This document shows, one piece after another, positions 56,724-64,000 of a DNA stretch of 64,000 nucleotides. The notes below the pieces were generated by a model that was given only the letters and a program-made list of their open reading frames with translations, was not told the origin of the DNA and did no database searches. The stretch is from CBDFHV01 sp965247705. Its GTDB lineage: Bacteria > Pseudomonadota > Alphaproteobacteria > Rhodospirillales > CAMCUA01. Position 1 is the first letter of the stretch. Each line of letters starts with the position of its first letter. Where the stretch lies: positions 20,336-84,335 of the forward strand of contig CBDFHV010000032.1 of the NCBI GenBank assembly GCA_965247705.1, written 5' to 3'. The position numbers and the translations under genes are program-made.

Positions 56724-57254
56724 ATGAGGTTATTCGTAATAGCTCTCTTTGTTTTGGTGGCCGGATGCGCACCGCAGATTCAGACCATCCAGACGGTGGG
56801 TAAGTTCGATCCCAATGGGGTGGCTTTTATTCACGCTACCGGACCCAACACCATTCAAGGCCAAGCGTTTATGCGCCAGCGTGGTGGGAATGTCGTCACG
56901 TGTGCCGGCAGCGATGTCTTCCTGGTGCCGCGGGGCTCGTATTCGGAGGAGCGAATTGCGAATATTTTTGGCACAACACAGCGGGTTGCACGGAATATCG
57001 CGTGGGCCGATGCCCCGGACGCAGCTTATTGGGAATACATGCGCCGGACGCGATGCGACGCCCAAGGCGGTTTTGTTTTCGAGGATCTCGCCGACGGCGA
57101 CTATTTCATTACTACGGTCGTGATCTGGGAATCGCCAACTGGTTATCAGGGTTCGTTGGTAACGCAAGGCGGCAGTCTCATGGCCCCCGTAAGCGTAGAC
57201 AGGGGCAACACAGCTAAGGTTATCCCGGCTTATTCACCAACCCCCTTGCCGTAG
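56724..57254 (+). pseudogene. Hypothetical lipoprotein truncated at its 3' end by IS1380 copy 2
   Basis: ATG 56724 starts RLFVIALFVLVAGCAP, a lipoprotein signal with lipobox LVAGC. The mature part reads QIQTIQTVGKFDPNGVAFIHATGPNTIQGQAFMRQRGGNVVTCAGS and FVFEDLADGDYFITTVVIWESPTG, a beta-rich domain. The IS begins at 57224, so the last residues (PAYSPTPLP) are IS-encoded. Only a short C-terminal part seems lost, so the protein may still work. It is more AT-rich than the backbone and may be phage cargo. Confidence 0.65.
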
Positions 57255-58966
57255 ACTTTTCTGCATGTGATGCGAGTCTCGTTGCAGGGTCATTCGCGGC
57301 TGGCGAGTCACGGGTGCTTCCCCAGCTGTGCGATAGCCACTTGAGGCATGAAAGGCGTGAAGAAGCCGCCGTGGAGGCGAGCGGGACCGCCACCGGCGAT
57401 CCGGCGGTGGCTTGAAGTCTAGCTGGCCGACTTGGACGGGGTTACGGGTCGGCGTATCGCAAGCGTTCCAAGCGCGGCCAGAGCCGTTGCCAGAAGCGGG
57501 CGAATGTTTCCCCGATGACCATGGTGATGCGTCGGCCGGAAACGACGACCCGGGCGGCGGCGCGCAGAACGCGCTCGCGGAACCGGCGAAGGCTCCACCC
57601 CTCGCCGGTCGCAGTCTCCATCAGGCACCGCCCGGCATGAACCAGTTCATAGGCCAGGATGTTGAGCAACAGGACGACCTCGTTGTGAGCGAAGGCATCG
57701 ACCGTGCTCTCGCGCTCCGGCAGGCAGCGCCCCCGGTAATGACGCTTCCTTCGCGACGCGGACGACAGCGCCGGGTCCATCACGTCCATGAGTTCGCCCA
57801 TGTGGGCCTCGGCACGGCCGCGCTGGCGGTAGTGATCCAGGAGATCGGCCGCCGGCACGGCCCCGGCATCAAGGCTGGTGATCAGCCAGAAGTGATCAAC
57901 CAGAAATTGGTCTGGCCGTTCCAACACCACCAGGACCACTCGGCGCTCTTTCGACCACGACTTCGCCCGGCAGGTCATCTCGTGGAACCACGTCCGCGGC
58001 TCTGCCGGAGGCCGTCCCGGCGGCCGTCCAAGACAGGGCTGAGCCATGCGGTCCAGGACCTTGTTGGTCCGCAATCGGGCAACATAGGGCGTCCCGCGAC
58101 GCTCCAGGCCCGACAGCAGGGGATCGCTGGGGAACCCAGCGTCGATGCGCACCAGAGCGACTTGGCACAGCGTCTCTTCGGCTCGGTCCACGAGATCAAG
58201 GATGAAGTCCAGCGCCCCCTCGGCGGTGTGGGCGTTGCCCTCCCGTAAACGAGCGTCCAGAAGGTCGCCGGTTTCGGCGATGCTGGCCACCAAAGGGTGG
58301 TACATGCGCTGATGGTAATGGCCGTTCCAGGCCGAGCCGGGTTGATGGCCGTGGACCTCGATCGGCAGGCTGTCCACGTCGATGGTCAGATATCGCTGCC
58401 GGTGACCGCCGCGCAGGCCCCGGAACCGCCGCCCCGCGAGCTCGGTGATCGCCTCATGGAGCACAGTGCGGGCCTCCGGCGTGCTCAGAAGCGCGATCAG
58501 ACGCGACAGCGTGGGTTGCGAGGCCAGGTGCGCCTCGGTGGACAACGGCGTGACACCCCGTGAACCGCTTGCAGCCAGGCGTAGGCCCGCATCATGGCGG
58601 AGCGCGTCGGCGTCGTCTTGGTCGTGCCAACCCTGGCCAAAGAGAAGCAGAACCGTGCGCAGCAGATCGGCCAGGGGATAGGTGACACGATCGGCCTTGC
58701 GCGGATCGTGCAACCGCTCGGTCAGCCACTCGATGATCCGGGTGCGCTCCATGATCTCGCGCAAGAGCACGGCCCCCGGTTCCCCGGTCAGCCGCTCGGG
58801 TCGGGATTCGATGCGAAGGGACTTGTTGAACGAGGAACCGAACAGAGATAGCGTTTCACCCATGGCGCACGGCGGAGGTTTGTTGTGAATCCTTCTAGCA
58901 CATTGATTTTACGTCAAAATCCGCCGCGCGCCAGTCATTTCAGGCCCCTTGGGTGAATAAGGCGGG
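57224..58966 (-). mobile_element. IS1380-family element C, copy 2 (inverted)
   Basis: 1743 bp, the same length as copy 1 in opposite orientation, with GTTAT target duplications at 57219-57223 and 58967-58971. Ends as in copy 1. The lipoprotein gene is the disrupted target on the left. With copy 1 it brackets about 14.1 kb of phage genes. Confidence 0.92.
57442..58863 (-). CDS. IS1380-family transposase (element C, copy 2)
   Basis: A 473-residue transposase identical in amino-acid sequence to the one at 41443-42864. Same DDE blocks, intact. Confidence 0.92.
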   Translation of the reverse strand: MGETLSLFGSSFNKSLRIESRPERLTGEPGAVLLREIMERTRIIEWLTERLHDPRKADRVTYPLADLLRTVLLLFGQGWHDQDDADALRHDAGLRLAASGSRGVTPLSTEAHLASQPTLSRLIALLSTPEARTVLHEAITELAGRRFRGLRGGHRQRYLTIDVDSLPIEVHGHQPGSAWNGHYHQRMYHPLVASIAETGDLLDARLREGNAHTAEGALDFILDLVDRAEETLCQVALVRIDAGFPSDPLLSGLERRGTPYVARLRTNKVLDRMAQPCLGRPPGRPPAEPRTWFHEMTCRAKSWSKERRVVLVVLERPDQFLVDHFWLITSLDAGAVPAADLLDHYRQRGRAEAHMGELMDVMDPALSSASRRKRHYRGRCLPERESTVDAFAHNEVVLLLNILAYELVHAGRCLMETATGEGWSLRRFRERVLRAAARVVVSGRRITMVIGETFARFWQRLWPRLERLRYADP

Positions 58967-58971
58967 GTTAT

Positions 58972-59321
58972 CATTGCGCCATAACAACGATTAAACCACG
59001 GGCTCATAGTAAGCGTGTGGCCTTACCGCCCTTGTGATTGGTCTGTGCGAAGCCGCAGTCTCCGGTGGTGTTCCGGAGGTCGATGGTGTCCACCCTCGGT
59101 TAGTGGACACCATCGAAGGAGGTTTTGCGGTGGCGCGGGAGCCGCGGTGCCGGGCCCGAAATCGGCTGTTCAGGGCGTCCTGAGCGCCCCTCTCCACCGG
59201 GGGCTGCATCCCGTCGCGGACCCGGTTGTCGCTGATCGCGCGCCGACCTATAACGGCAGCCGGCGAGGCGGCTGGACGCGCTGCTCCACTCCGCAGCCCG
59301 GCATTCTTTGAGGATCCCGAA
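58972..59321. other. Gap with a 13-bp perfect inverted repeat
   Basis: No reliable gene. CGATGGTGTCCAC (59081-59093) and GTGGACACCATCG (59103-59115) are perfect inverted arms around a 9-nt spacer. This could be two abutting transposon ends, an operator or a hairpin. Open frames here on both strands look like Arg-rich shadows. Confidence 0.45.
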
Positions 59322-60248
59322 TTGCCCGTTCACGATCTCTATTCCCATCGCAAGCGTATAGCCGAGGGCGGGACACCCGATGTGTTCGTGTACGACGAAC
59401 TTTCCCAGCAACTGCGTGAGCAGATCATTCACATTTGGCAACGAGCGATAGGATCGCCGGTCAGCAACGCAGATGGCTGGGCATCGATACATGACGCCGT
59501 CGCCATAGAACATGGCAAATCCCAACTGAGCCGGGACATCTGGCTGGGGGAGCGTTGCATGCAGTACCTGCGCGGTGTCCAGCCCGTCGAACACGCGCTC
59601 GATCTTATCGAAGTGAGCTTCGACTACATCGACAGAAAGGCGAGGAGGTTCGACCATCGATATCGCAAGCGCTACGGGATCACTGCAAATGCGGACGACG
59701 CGATCGAGGAACTCAACGAGTGGTTCCGGCGGGCCGGCGTGGGATATCGATTCGAACAGGGGAAGATAATTCGTATCGACTCAGAACTCATTCACTCCGA
59801 GGTCGTTAAACCGGCGCTGGGATTTCTCCACCAGCCCGGGTTCGACGGACCGCGCGACGAGTTCCTGAAGGCGTTCGACCACTACCGTGCCGGCGAGATG
59901 AAAGACGCCATCACCGATGCGAACAACGCCTTCGAAAGCACCCTGAAGGCGGTCTGCGAGCAAAGGAAGTGGTCCTATCTGAGCGGTGCTCGCGCATCGG
60001 ATCTTCTCAAGGTCGTGCGCGATAACGGCCTTTTACCCAACTATCTGGACAAGTCCTTCGATCAACTAGCCGCTACACTCCAATCGGGGTTGCCGAAGGT
60101 GAGAGGCGAAGAAGGGGCGCACGGCCAAGGGTCGAAGCCGCGCGAGACGCCCGACTACGTGGCAGCCTATGCCCTCCATTTGGCGGCGGCCTGCATCCTG
60201 TTCATCGGTGAGGCACACAAGGCAATCCCTAGAAATCCCGGTTTATAG
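59322..60248 (+). CDS. STM4504/CBY_0614 (AbiJ-like) family protein, possible anti-phage factor
   Basis: About 308 residues from TTG 59322 (GAGG 8 bp upstream), which gives PVHDLYSHRKRIAEGGTPDVFVYDELSQQLREQIIHIWQRAIG, the family N-terminus (AbiJ-N4-like). The C-terminal part is helical and HEPN-like: DAITDANNAFESTLKAVCEQRKWSYLSGARASDLLKVV, and GQGSKPRETPDYVAAYALHLAAACILFIGEAHKAI. Related AbiJ proteins have been linked to abortive infection. The frame upstream of 59322 is open but does not match the family. Defence function here is an inference. Confidence 0.7.
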   Translation: MPVHDLYSHRKRIAEGGTPDVFVYDELSQQLREQIIHIWQRAIGSPVSNADGWASIHDAVAIEHGKSQLSRDIWLGERCMQYLRGVQPVEHALDLIEVSFDYIDRKARRFDHRYRKRYGITANADDAIEELNEWFRRAGVGYRFEQGKIIRIDSELIHSEVVKPALGFLHQPGFDGPRDEFLKAFDHYRAGEMKDAITDANNAFESTLKAVCEQRKWSYLSGARASDLLKVVRDNGLLPNYLDKSFDQLAATLQSGLPKVRGEEGAHGQGSKPRETPDYVAAYALHLAAACILFIGEAHKAIPRNPGL

Positions 60249-60423
60249 TGGCTCATATGCGAAGATCGGTCGTCCATCAGTGTTCCCCGCACCTGCATGG
60301 ATGTTCCCTGGCGCCGCCCACAAATTCCCATCCAATTGGACCCACACTGGACCCAAACGGGAAAATTCCTTCCTGATTCGGAATCAAATATCCCGCTAAG
60401 TAATTGATCTAGCGGTCTTTAGT
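60249..60423. other. Possible integrase relic between AbiJ-like gene and tRNA-Met
   Basis: A short plus-strand frame contains SNWTHTGPKRENSFLIRNQISR (coded about 60333-60399). This resembles the C-terminal tail of alphaproteobacterial phage tyrosine recombinases that integrate at tRNA genes. No catalytic residues (R-H-R-Y) are present, so if real it is only a remnant. Confidence 0.3.
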
Positions 60424-60500
60424 TGGTAGCGGAGGAGGGACTCGAACCCCCGACACGCGGATTATGATTCCGCTGCTCTAACCAGCTGAGCTACTCCGCC
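60424..60500 (-). tRNA. tRNA-Met (CAT), elongator type
   Basis: 77 nt on the minus strand, GGCGGAGTAGCTCAGC... with D-arm, anticodon stem GCGGA/TCCGC and loop ATCATAA (anticodon CAT), TGTCG variable part, T-arm GGGGGTTCGAGTCCC, and encoded CCA at 60424-60426. The sequence is like alphaproteobacterial elongator tRNA-Met and lacks the initiator's GGG/CCC anticodon stem. Its 3' end faces the accessory island, a usual phage attachment arrangement. Confidence 0.93.
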
Positions 60501-60701
60501 CCTTCGGCGCCTGGCGGCCCAGGGCCCCGCTGCCACCCATCGGGTGCGAAACGCCCGCCCATGGCCACCGCCGGCTATGTAGCGGGATTGCCAGCATGCC
60601 GCAAGAGGTCGCCGAATGGGGCGCCGCGCCACCGGGCAGCGGTGCGGGAAAGGGGTTCGGGACCGAGGCATTGCGCGTCAGGGGTTGGGATCGACACCCT
60701 C

Positions 60702-61394
60702 TCAGGGAGCGGGGTCGGCACCCTCTTTGGTCAAGCGCGCGCGGGCCTGGGTGAGGGCGCGGGCGATTTCCCCGCCGGTCATCTGGTTGACCAGGCCGGC
60801 CCGGTAGCCGTCCGCCGCCTCCAGCCCCGCCACCTGGGCCATTTCAAGCCACATCAGCGCCAACACCAGGTCTTTCGACACCCCGTCGCCCCGGGCGTAC
60901 AGCACGCTGAGGTTCATCCGCGCCGCGGTGACGCCGCCATCGGCCGCCTCGGCGAACAGACGGGCCGCCCGGGTCGGGTCCCGGGGCACTCCCACCCCCC
61001 GCTCGACCATCAGCGCCAGGTTGTAGCGGGCTTGGGCAGAGCCCGCTTCGGCCGCCCGCGCGTACCAGCGGGCCGCCTCGCCCAAGTCCCGGGCCATGCC
61101 CCTTCCCGCATAGGCAAGGGATGCCATCTTAAGCTGCGCGGCCACGTGCCCCGCCGCCGCCGCCCGGCGATACCAGGGCACCGCCGCCGCGATGTCGGGC
61201 GGGGCCGCGATGCCCTGCTCCAGGCGCAGCCCGAGATAGAACTGGGCATGGGGCGAGCCCGCCTCCGCCGCCTTGCGGTACCAGCGCACCGCATCCCCGT
61301 AGTTTTCGGGGACCGGAACTTCCTGCGCGAATACGGACAGGGAAAACAGCGATAGGGCGAACGTCCACGGGCCGATGGCGGGGACTCGAATCAT
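60702..61394 (-). CDS. Secreted Sel1-repeat (SEL1-like TPR) protein
   Basis: A 230-residue protein with signal peptide (FALSLFSLSVFAQE). At least four Sel1 repeats are visible: GDAVRWYRKAAEAGSPHAQFYLGLRLEQG, AAVPWYRRAAAAGHVAAQLKMASLAYAGRG, EAARWYARAAEAGSAQARYNLALMVERGVG, AARLFAEAADGGVTAARMNLSVLYARGDG. These proteins act as scaffolds. The partner is unknown. Start ATG 61394. Confidence 0.85.
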   Translation of the reverse strand: MIRVPAIGPWTFALSLFSLSVFAQEVPVPENYGDAVRWYRKAAEAGSPHAQFYLGLRLEQGIAAPPDIAAAVPWYRRAAAAGHVAAQLKMASLAYAGRGMARDLGEAARWYARAAEAGSAQARYNLALMVERGVGVPRDPTRAARLFAEAADGGVTAARMNLSVLYARGDGVSKDLVLALMWLEMAQVAGLEAADGYRAGLVNQMTGGEIARALTQARARLTKEGADPAP

Positions 61395-61519
61395 CGTGGC
61401 GCGTCTCCGGGATCGCGGGGCGCGCGCAGTGTAACCATAAGTTCTCCCTGCATCTACATTTTGTATGCCCATGCCATGTGAGATACGAGGGATGCGGGGT
61501 CTTCGCCCGATGCCGGGCT

Positions 61520-61990
61520 TCATTCCTCCGTAGCGGGTGTTTCGTCCTGTGCCGGAAGGGCGTTCGCCTGCACCGCCGCAAGCGGGACCGCGGGCGGAAC
61601 GGGAGGCGGGGCCGCCGGCAGGATGGGAGCCGGAACGGGGGTCGGCGCCAACGGCCGGCCGAGCCACGGCAGCTCGCCCTGGCGCGCCGCCGTGGGCGCC
61701 GGTCGCGGTATGGGTTCGGCGTCCTTGACCCAGTAGTTGACCTCGGGCGGCGCCCGCAGCGGCGCCAACTCGGGCGGATCGGGCGGGTCGTAGCGGCTCG
61801 GGTGGGGTCCGAAGTAGTTGACCAGCCGCGCACCGTCCCGGTGGTAGGGGGTGCGGAAGCAGGTCACGCCGCCGATGGTCTGGTAGCAGTAGGCCGGTTC
61901 CATGTCGTGGACCGCCTCCTCGTAGGCGTCCACGTAGCCGCAGCTGGCGACCGCCAGGGGCAGCAACAGGATCCATGGTCGTCGGCGCAT
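61520..61990 (-). CDS. Proline-rich hypothetical lipoprotein
   Basis: A 156-residue protein with a lipobox (RRPWILLLPLAVASCGY). Mature part begins VDAYEEAVHDMEPAYCYQTIGGVTCFRTPYHRD and NYFGPHPSRYDPP, then a long Pro/Ala-rich tail. The first part resembles a short Rhodospirillales conserved lipoprotein. Function unknown. Confidence 0.7.
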   Translation of the reverse strand: MRRRPWILLLPLAVASCGYVDAYEEAVHDMEPAYCYQTIGGVTCFRTPYHRDGARLVNYFGPHPSRYDPPDPPELAPLRAPPEVNYWVKDAEPIPRPAPTAARQGELPWLGRPLAPTPVPAPILPAAPPPVPPAVPLAAVQANALPAQDETPATEE

Positions 61991-62117
61991 GATGTGGTCC
62001 TCCACGGGCGATCAGGGGGCGGCCCCGCCATCGGCCGAGTCCCTTGCAAGCCCGGGGCCAAACCCCGCCGTCGTTGCCGACTCCGCCCGGCAAGGCCGAA
62101 AAAGCGCCGAATCCGGC

Positions 62118-63119
62118 TCAATCTTCCAGCCGGATCACCGTCCGACCTTGAACCTCGCCACCGAGAATTCGACCGGCAAGATCGGGCACGTCGGGAAGGG
62201 TTGCCGTGCTTGTCGCCGCGGCCAGTTTGTCCTTCGGGAGCTCGCGGGCCAGTCGCGACCAAGCTAGGCGGCGCCGGTCCATGGGACAGAGGTTGGAATC
62301 GATCCCCAGCAGATTGATCCCGCGCAATACGAAGGGCAGCACGGAGGCCTGGAACCCGGGGCCGGCGGCGAGCCCGACGCAGGCACAGCTTCCGCCGTGG
62401 CCGAGGCTCGCCAACAGGTTGGCCAGGATCGGCCCGCCCACGTTGTCGATGGCCGCCGCCCAGCGCTGGGCGCCGAGGGGACCCGCCGGCGGCGTCGCCA
62501 GATCCTCCCGCCCGACTATGGAAGCGGCGCCCATGGACTTCAGGTAGGGTTCCGCTTGTGGCCGCCCGGTGCTGGCGGCGACCCGGTAGCCGAGCGCCGC
62601 CAGCAGGGCCACCGCCAGACTGCCGACCCCACCGGCCGCGCCAGTCACCAGGACGTCGCGCTCGGGATCGGGTGTCAGGCCGTGGGCTTCCAAGGCCATG
62701 ACGGCCAGCATGGCGGTGAACCCGGCGGTTCCAATGGCCATGGACTCGGCCAGGGACAGGCCGTCCGGAAGCGGCACCAGCCAGTCAGCTTGCACCCGGG
62801 CGCGGGTGGCGAAGCCGCCCCAGTGGACCTCGCCGACCCGATAGCCGGTCAGGATCACCGGGTCCCCCGGCTTGAAGCGGTCCGATTGGGACGATTCCAC
62901 CGTGCCGGCGAAATCGATGCCGGGCACATGGGGATACTGGCGGACCAGCTTTCCCAACCCCTTGACGATCATCCCGTCCTTGAAGTTGAGGGTCGAATAG
63001 GCCACGCGGACGACAGTGTCGCCTTCCGGCAGCCGGCTGTCGTCAAGGCACTGGATCGACGGCGTAACCGCGCCGTCGCTGTCCTCCAAGACCAGGGCCT
63101 GGAAGGTGGAATCGCTCAT
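62118..63119 (-). CDS. AcuI/YhdH-family quinone oxidoreductase (acrylyl-CoA reductase type)
   Basis: A 333-residue zinc-free medium-chain reductase. VVRVAYSTLNFKDGMIVKG and HVPGIDFAGTVESS at the N-terminal domain, the nucleotide-binding VLVTGAAGGVGSLAVALLAALGYRV, and INLLGIDSNLCPMDRRR typical of AcuI/YhdH. It reduces acrylyl-CoA to propionyl-CoA with NADPH in characterised members. The start at ATG 63119 leaves out an unsupported upstream extension. Divergent from the aldo-keto reductase. Confidence 0.88.
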   Translation of the reverse strand: MSDSTFQALVLEDSDGAVTPSIQCLDDSRLPEGDTVVRVAYSTLNFKDGMIVKGLGKLVRQYPHVPGIDFAGTVESSQSDRFKPGDPVILTGYRVGEVHWGGFATRARVQADWLVPLPDGLSLAESMAIGTAGFTAMLAVMALEAHGLTPDPERDVLVTGAAGGVGSLAVALLAALGYRVAASTGRPQAEPYLKSMGAASIVGREDLATPPAGPLGAQRWAAAIDNVGGPILANLLASLGHGGSCACVGLAAGPGFQASVLPFVLRGINLLGIDSNLCPMDRRRLAWSRLARELPKDKLAAATSTATLPDVPDLAGRILGGEVQGRTVIRLED

Positions 63120-63240
63120 GGTGGCATCACCCGCTGTACGTGGACGTTGTGTCATTGATAGGCACGGTGGTCTCGGTTGGCAATCGACGGGACCAACCTT
63201 AGGATGACGCCACGCCGCCGATGGCTTGGAGGATCGAACG

Positions 63241-64000
63241 ATGGAATTCCGCAACCTGGGACGAACCGGGCTCAAGGTCTCGCCGGTCTGCCTCGGCACC
63301 ATGTTGTTCGGGGACGCGACCGACAGCGACACCGCCGGGCGCATGATCGAGCGCTGCCGGGAGGTGGGGATCAATTTCATCGATACGGCGGAATCCTACG
63401 CGGGCGGCCAGTCGGAGCGCATCACCGGCCGCCATATCGGTCGCGACCGGGAGGACTGGGTTGTCGCCACCAAGACGGGCGCCTCCTACGGTCCGGGGCC
63501 CAACCGGGGTCACCTCAATCGCAAGTCCATGTTCGCCGCCATCGACGCCAGCCTGGCCCGGCTCGACATGGACTATGTGGACATCTACTACCTGCACCAC
63601 CCGGACGCCGACACGCCCCTGGAGGAGAGTTTGGATGCCATGGGCGACATCGTCGCCGAGGGCAAGGCGCGCTACTGGGGCTTCTCCAACTTCCGGGGCT
63701 GGGAGGTGGTCGAGATCGTCCGCCTGTGCGACGACCTCAGCGTGCCGCGGCCGGTGATCTGCCAGCCCCTTTACAACGCGGTCAACCGGGCGCCCGAGAT
63801 CGACGTCCTGCCCGCCTGCCTGCACCATGGGATCGGCGTGGTGCCCTATTCCCCCATCGCCCGAGGGGTGCTCACGGGCAAGTACAAGCCCGGCAAGGCG
63901 CCGCCCACCGGCAGCCGCGCCGGCCGCGGGGACAAGATCATCATGGCCACCGAATACCACGAGGACTCCATGGTGATCGCCCAGAAGATCCACAAGCACG
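63241..64000 (+). CDS. Aldo/keto reductase (cut by the window end)
   Basis: At least 253 residues, continuing beyond 64000. MEFRNLGRTGLKVSPVCLGTMLFG, the Asp/Tyr active-site stretch NFIDTAESYAGGQSERI, VVATKTGA, VDIYYLHHPDADTPLEESLDAM and ARYWGFSNFRGW are typical of NADPH-dependent AKRs (YajO/YghZ-like branch). Substrate not known. Confidence 0.88.
   Translation, partial: MEFRNLGRTGLKVSPVCLGTMLFGDATDSDTAGRMIERCREVGINFIDTAESYAGGQSERITGRHIGRDREDWVVATKTGASYGPGPNRGHLNRKSMFAAIDASLARLDMDYVDIYYLHHPDADTPLEESLDAMGDIVAEGKARYWGFSNFRGWEVVEIVRLCDDLSVPRPVICQPLYNAVNRAPEIDVLPACLHHGIGVVPYSPIARGVLTGKYKPGKAPPTGSRAGRGDKIIMATEYHEDSMVIAQKIHKH

Larger units (their letters stand above)
40334..57223. mobile_element. 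Prophage remnant: early/replication and regulatory module
   Basis: A block of phage-type genes, nearly all on the minus strand: methyltransferase, DUF6456, DUF6378, RuvC-like nuclease, primase-ATPase, PD-(D/E)XK nuclease, DUF6511, DEAD helicase, SSB-like protein, AAA ATPase, excisionase-like HTH and an S24 repressor. Terminase, portal, capsid, tail, lysis and a complete integrase are absent. Several genes are broken and IS elements sit in it, so it is a remnant. The exact ends are not defined. Confidence 0.75.

Noticed and set aside
41340..58966. Composite transposon formed by the two IS1380 copies
   Set aside because: Each copy has its own distinct target duplication, and no shared duplication flanks the whole unit, so two separate insertions explain the data.

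Overview
The window is high-GC chromosomal DNA of an alphaproteobacterium, most likely a Rhodospirillales-type organism. The evidence is a lateral-type flagellar cluster containing a DUF6468 gene and a large TPR gene, flhB followed by cckA and recA then alaS, a DksA lacking most zinc cysteines, an alphaproteobacterial SOS box (GAAC-N7-GAAC) before recA, and phage genes of families common in that class.

Layout. 0.1-13.7 kb: dksA, then flgH-flgA-flgG-flgF on the minus strand, divergent from fliL-fliM-DUF6468-motE-like-cheY-cheZ-motB-like-motB-TPR on the plus strand. 13.9-15.2 kb: speD-speE (spermidine synthesis). 15.2-23.8 kb: second flagellar block (fliP-fliO-small gene-flhX on minus; flgB-flgC-fliE-fliQ-fliR-flhB on plus) carrying two different IS1380-family elements. 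23.8-37.9 kb: ordinary housekeeping backbone (cckA, recA, HpcH-type aldolase, alaS, an MFS carrier, cyclophilin, a short cheZ paralogue, meaB, glycerate kinase, pyruvate kinase). 38.0-60.4 kb: accessory island with a broken AT-rich serine-hydrolase gene, an IS630 element, two copies of a 97-bp MITE, a prophage early/replication module (RuvC-like nuclease, primase-ATPase, PD-(D/E)XK nuclease, DEAD helicase, SSB-like protein, AAA ATPase, HTH proteins, a RelE/Xre toxin-antitoxin pair, an S24 repressor), two identical inverted copies of a third IS1380 element, and an STM4504/AbiJ-like gene. It ends at a tRNA-Met(CAT). 60.7-64 kb: backbone again (Sel1-repeat protein, lipoprotein, AcuI-type reductase, aldo-keto reductase).

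Main observation. The flagellar region looks broken in at least four places, by different kinds of mutation: an in-frame TAA in place of a conserved Tyr codon of flgG, a frameshift separating the membrane anchor of the motE-like gene from its body, a 5-bp tandem duplication that frameshifts the TPR gene, and an IS1380 element inside fliO (removing it and one CTAA target copy restores a complete fliO). A fifth element lies between flgB and flgC. Either this strain has lost motility recently, or part of the signal is assembly error; the IS insertions and the tandem duplications are not typical sequencing errors.

The island shows similar decay. A phage DNA methyltransferase gene is split by a MITE whose removal restores the frame, a DUF6378 gene carries a 10-bp tandem duplication, and there are no phage structural genes or complete integrase in view. 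No CRISPR array and no rRNA gene was seen.
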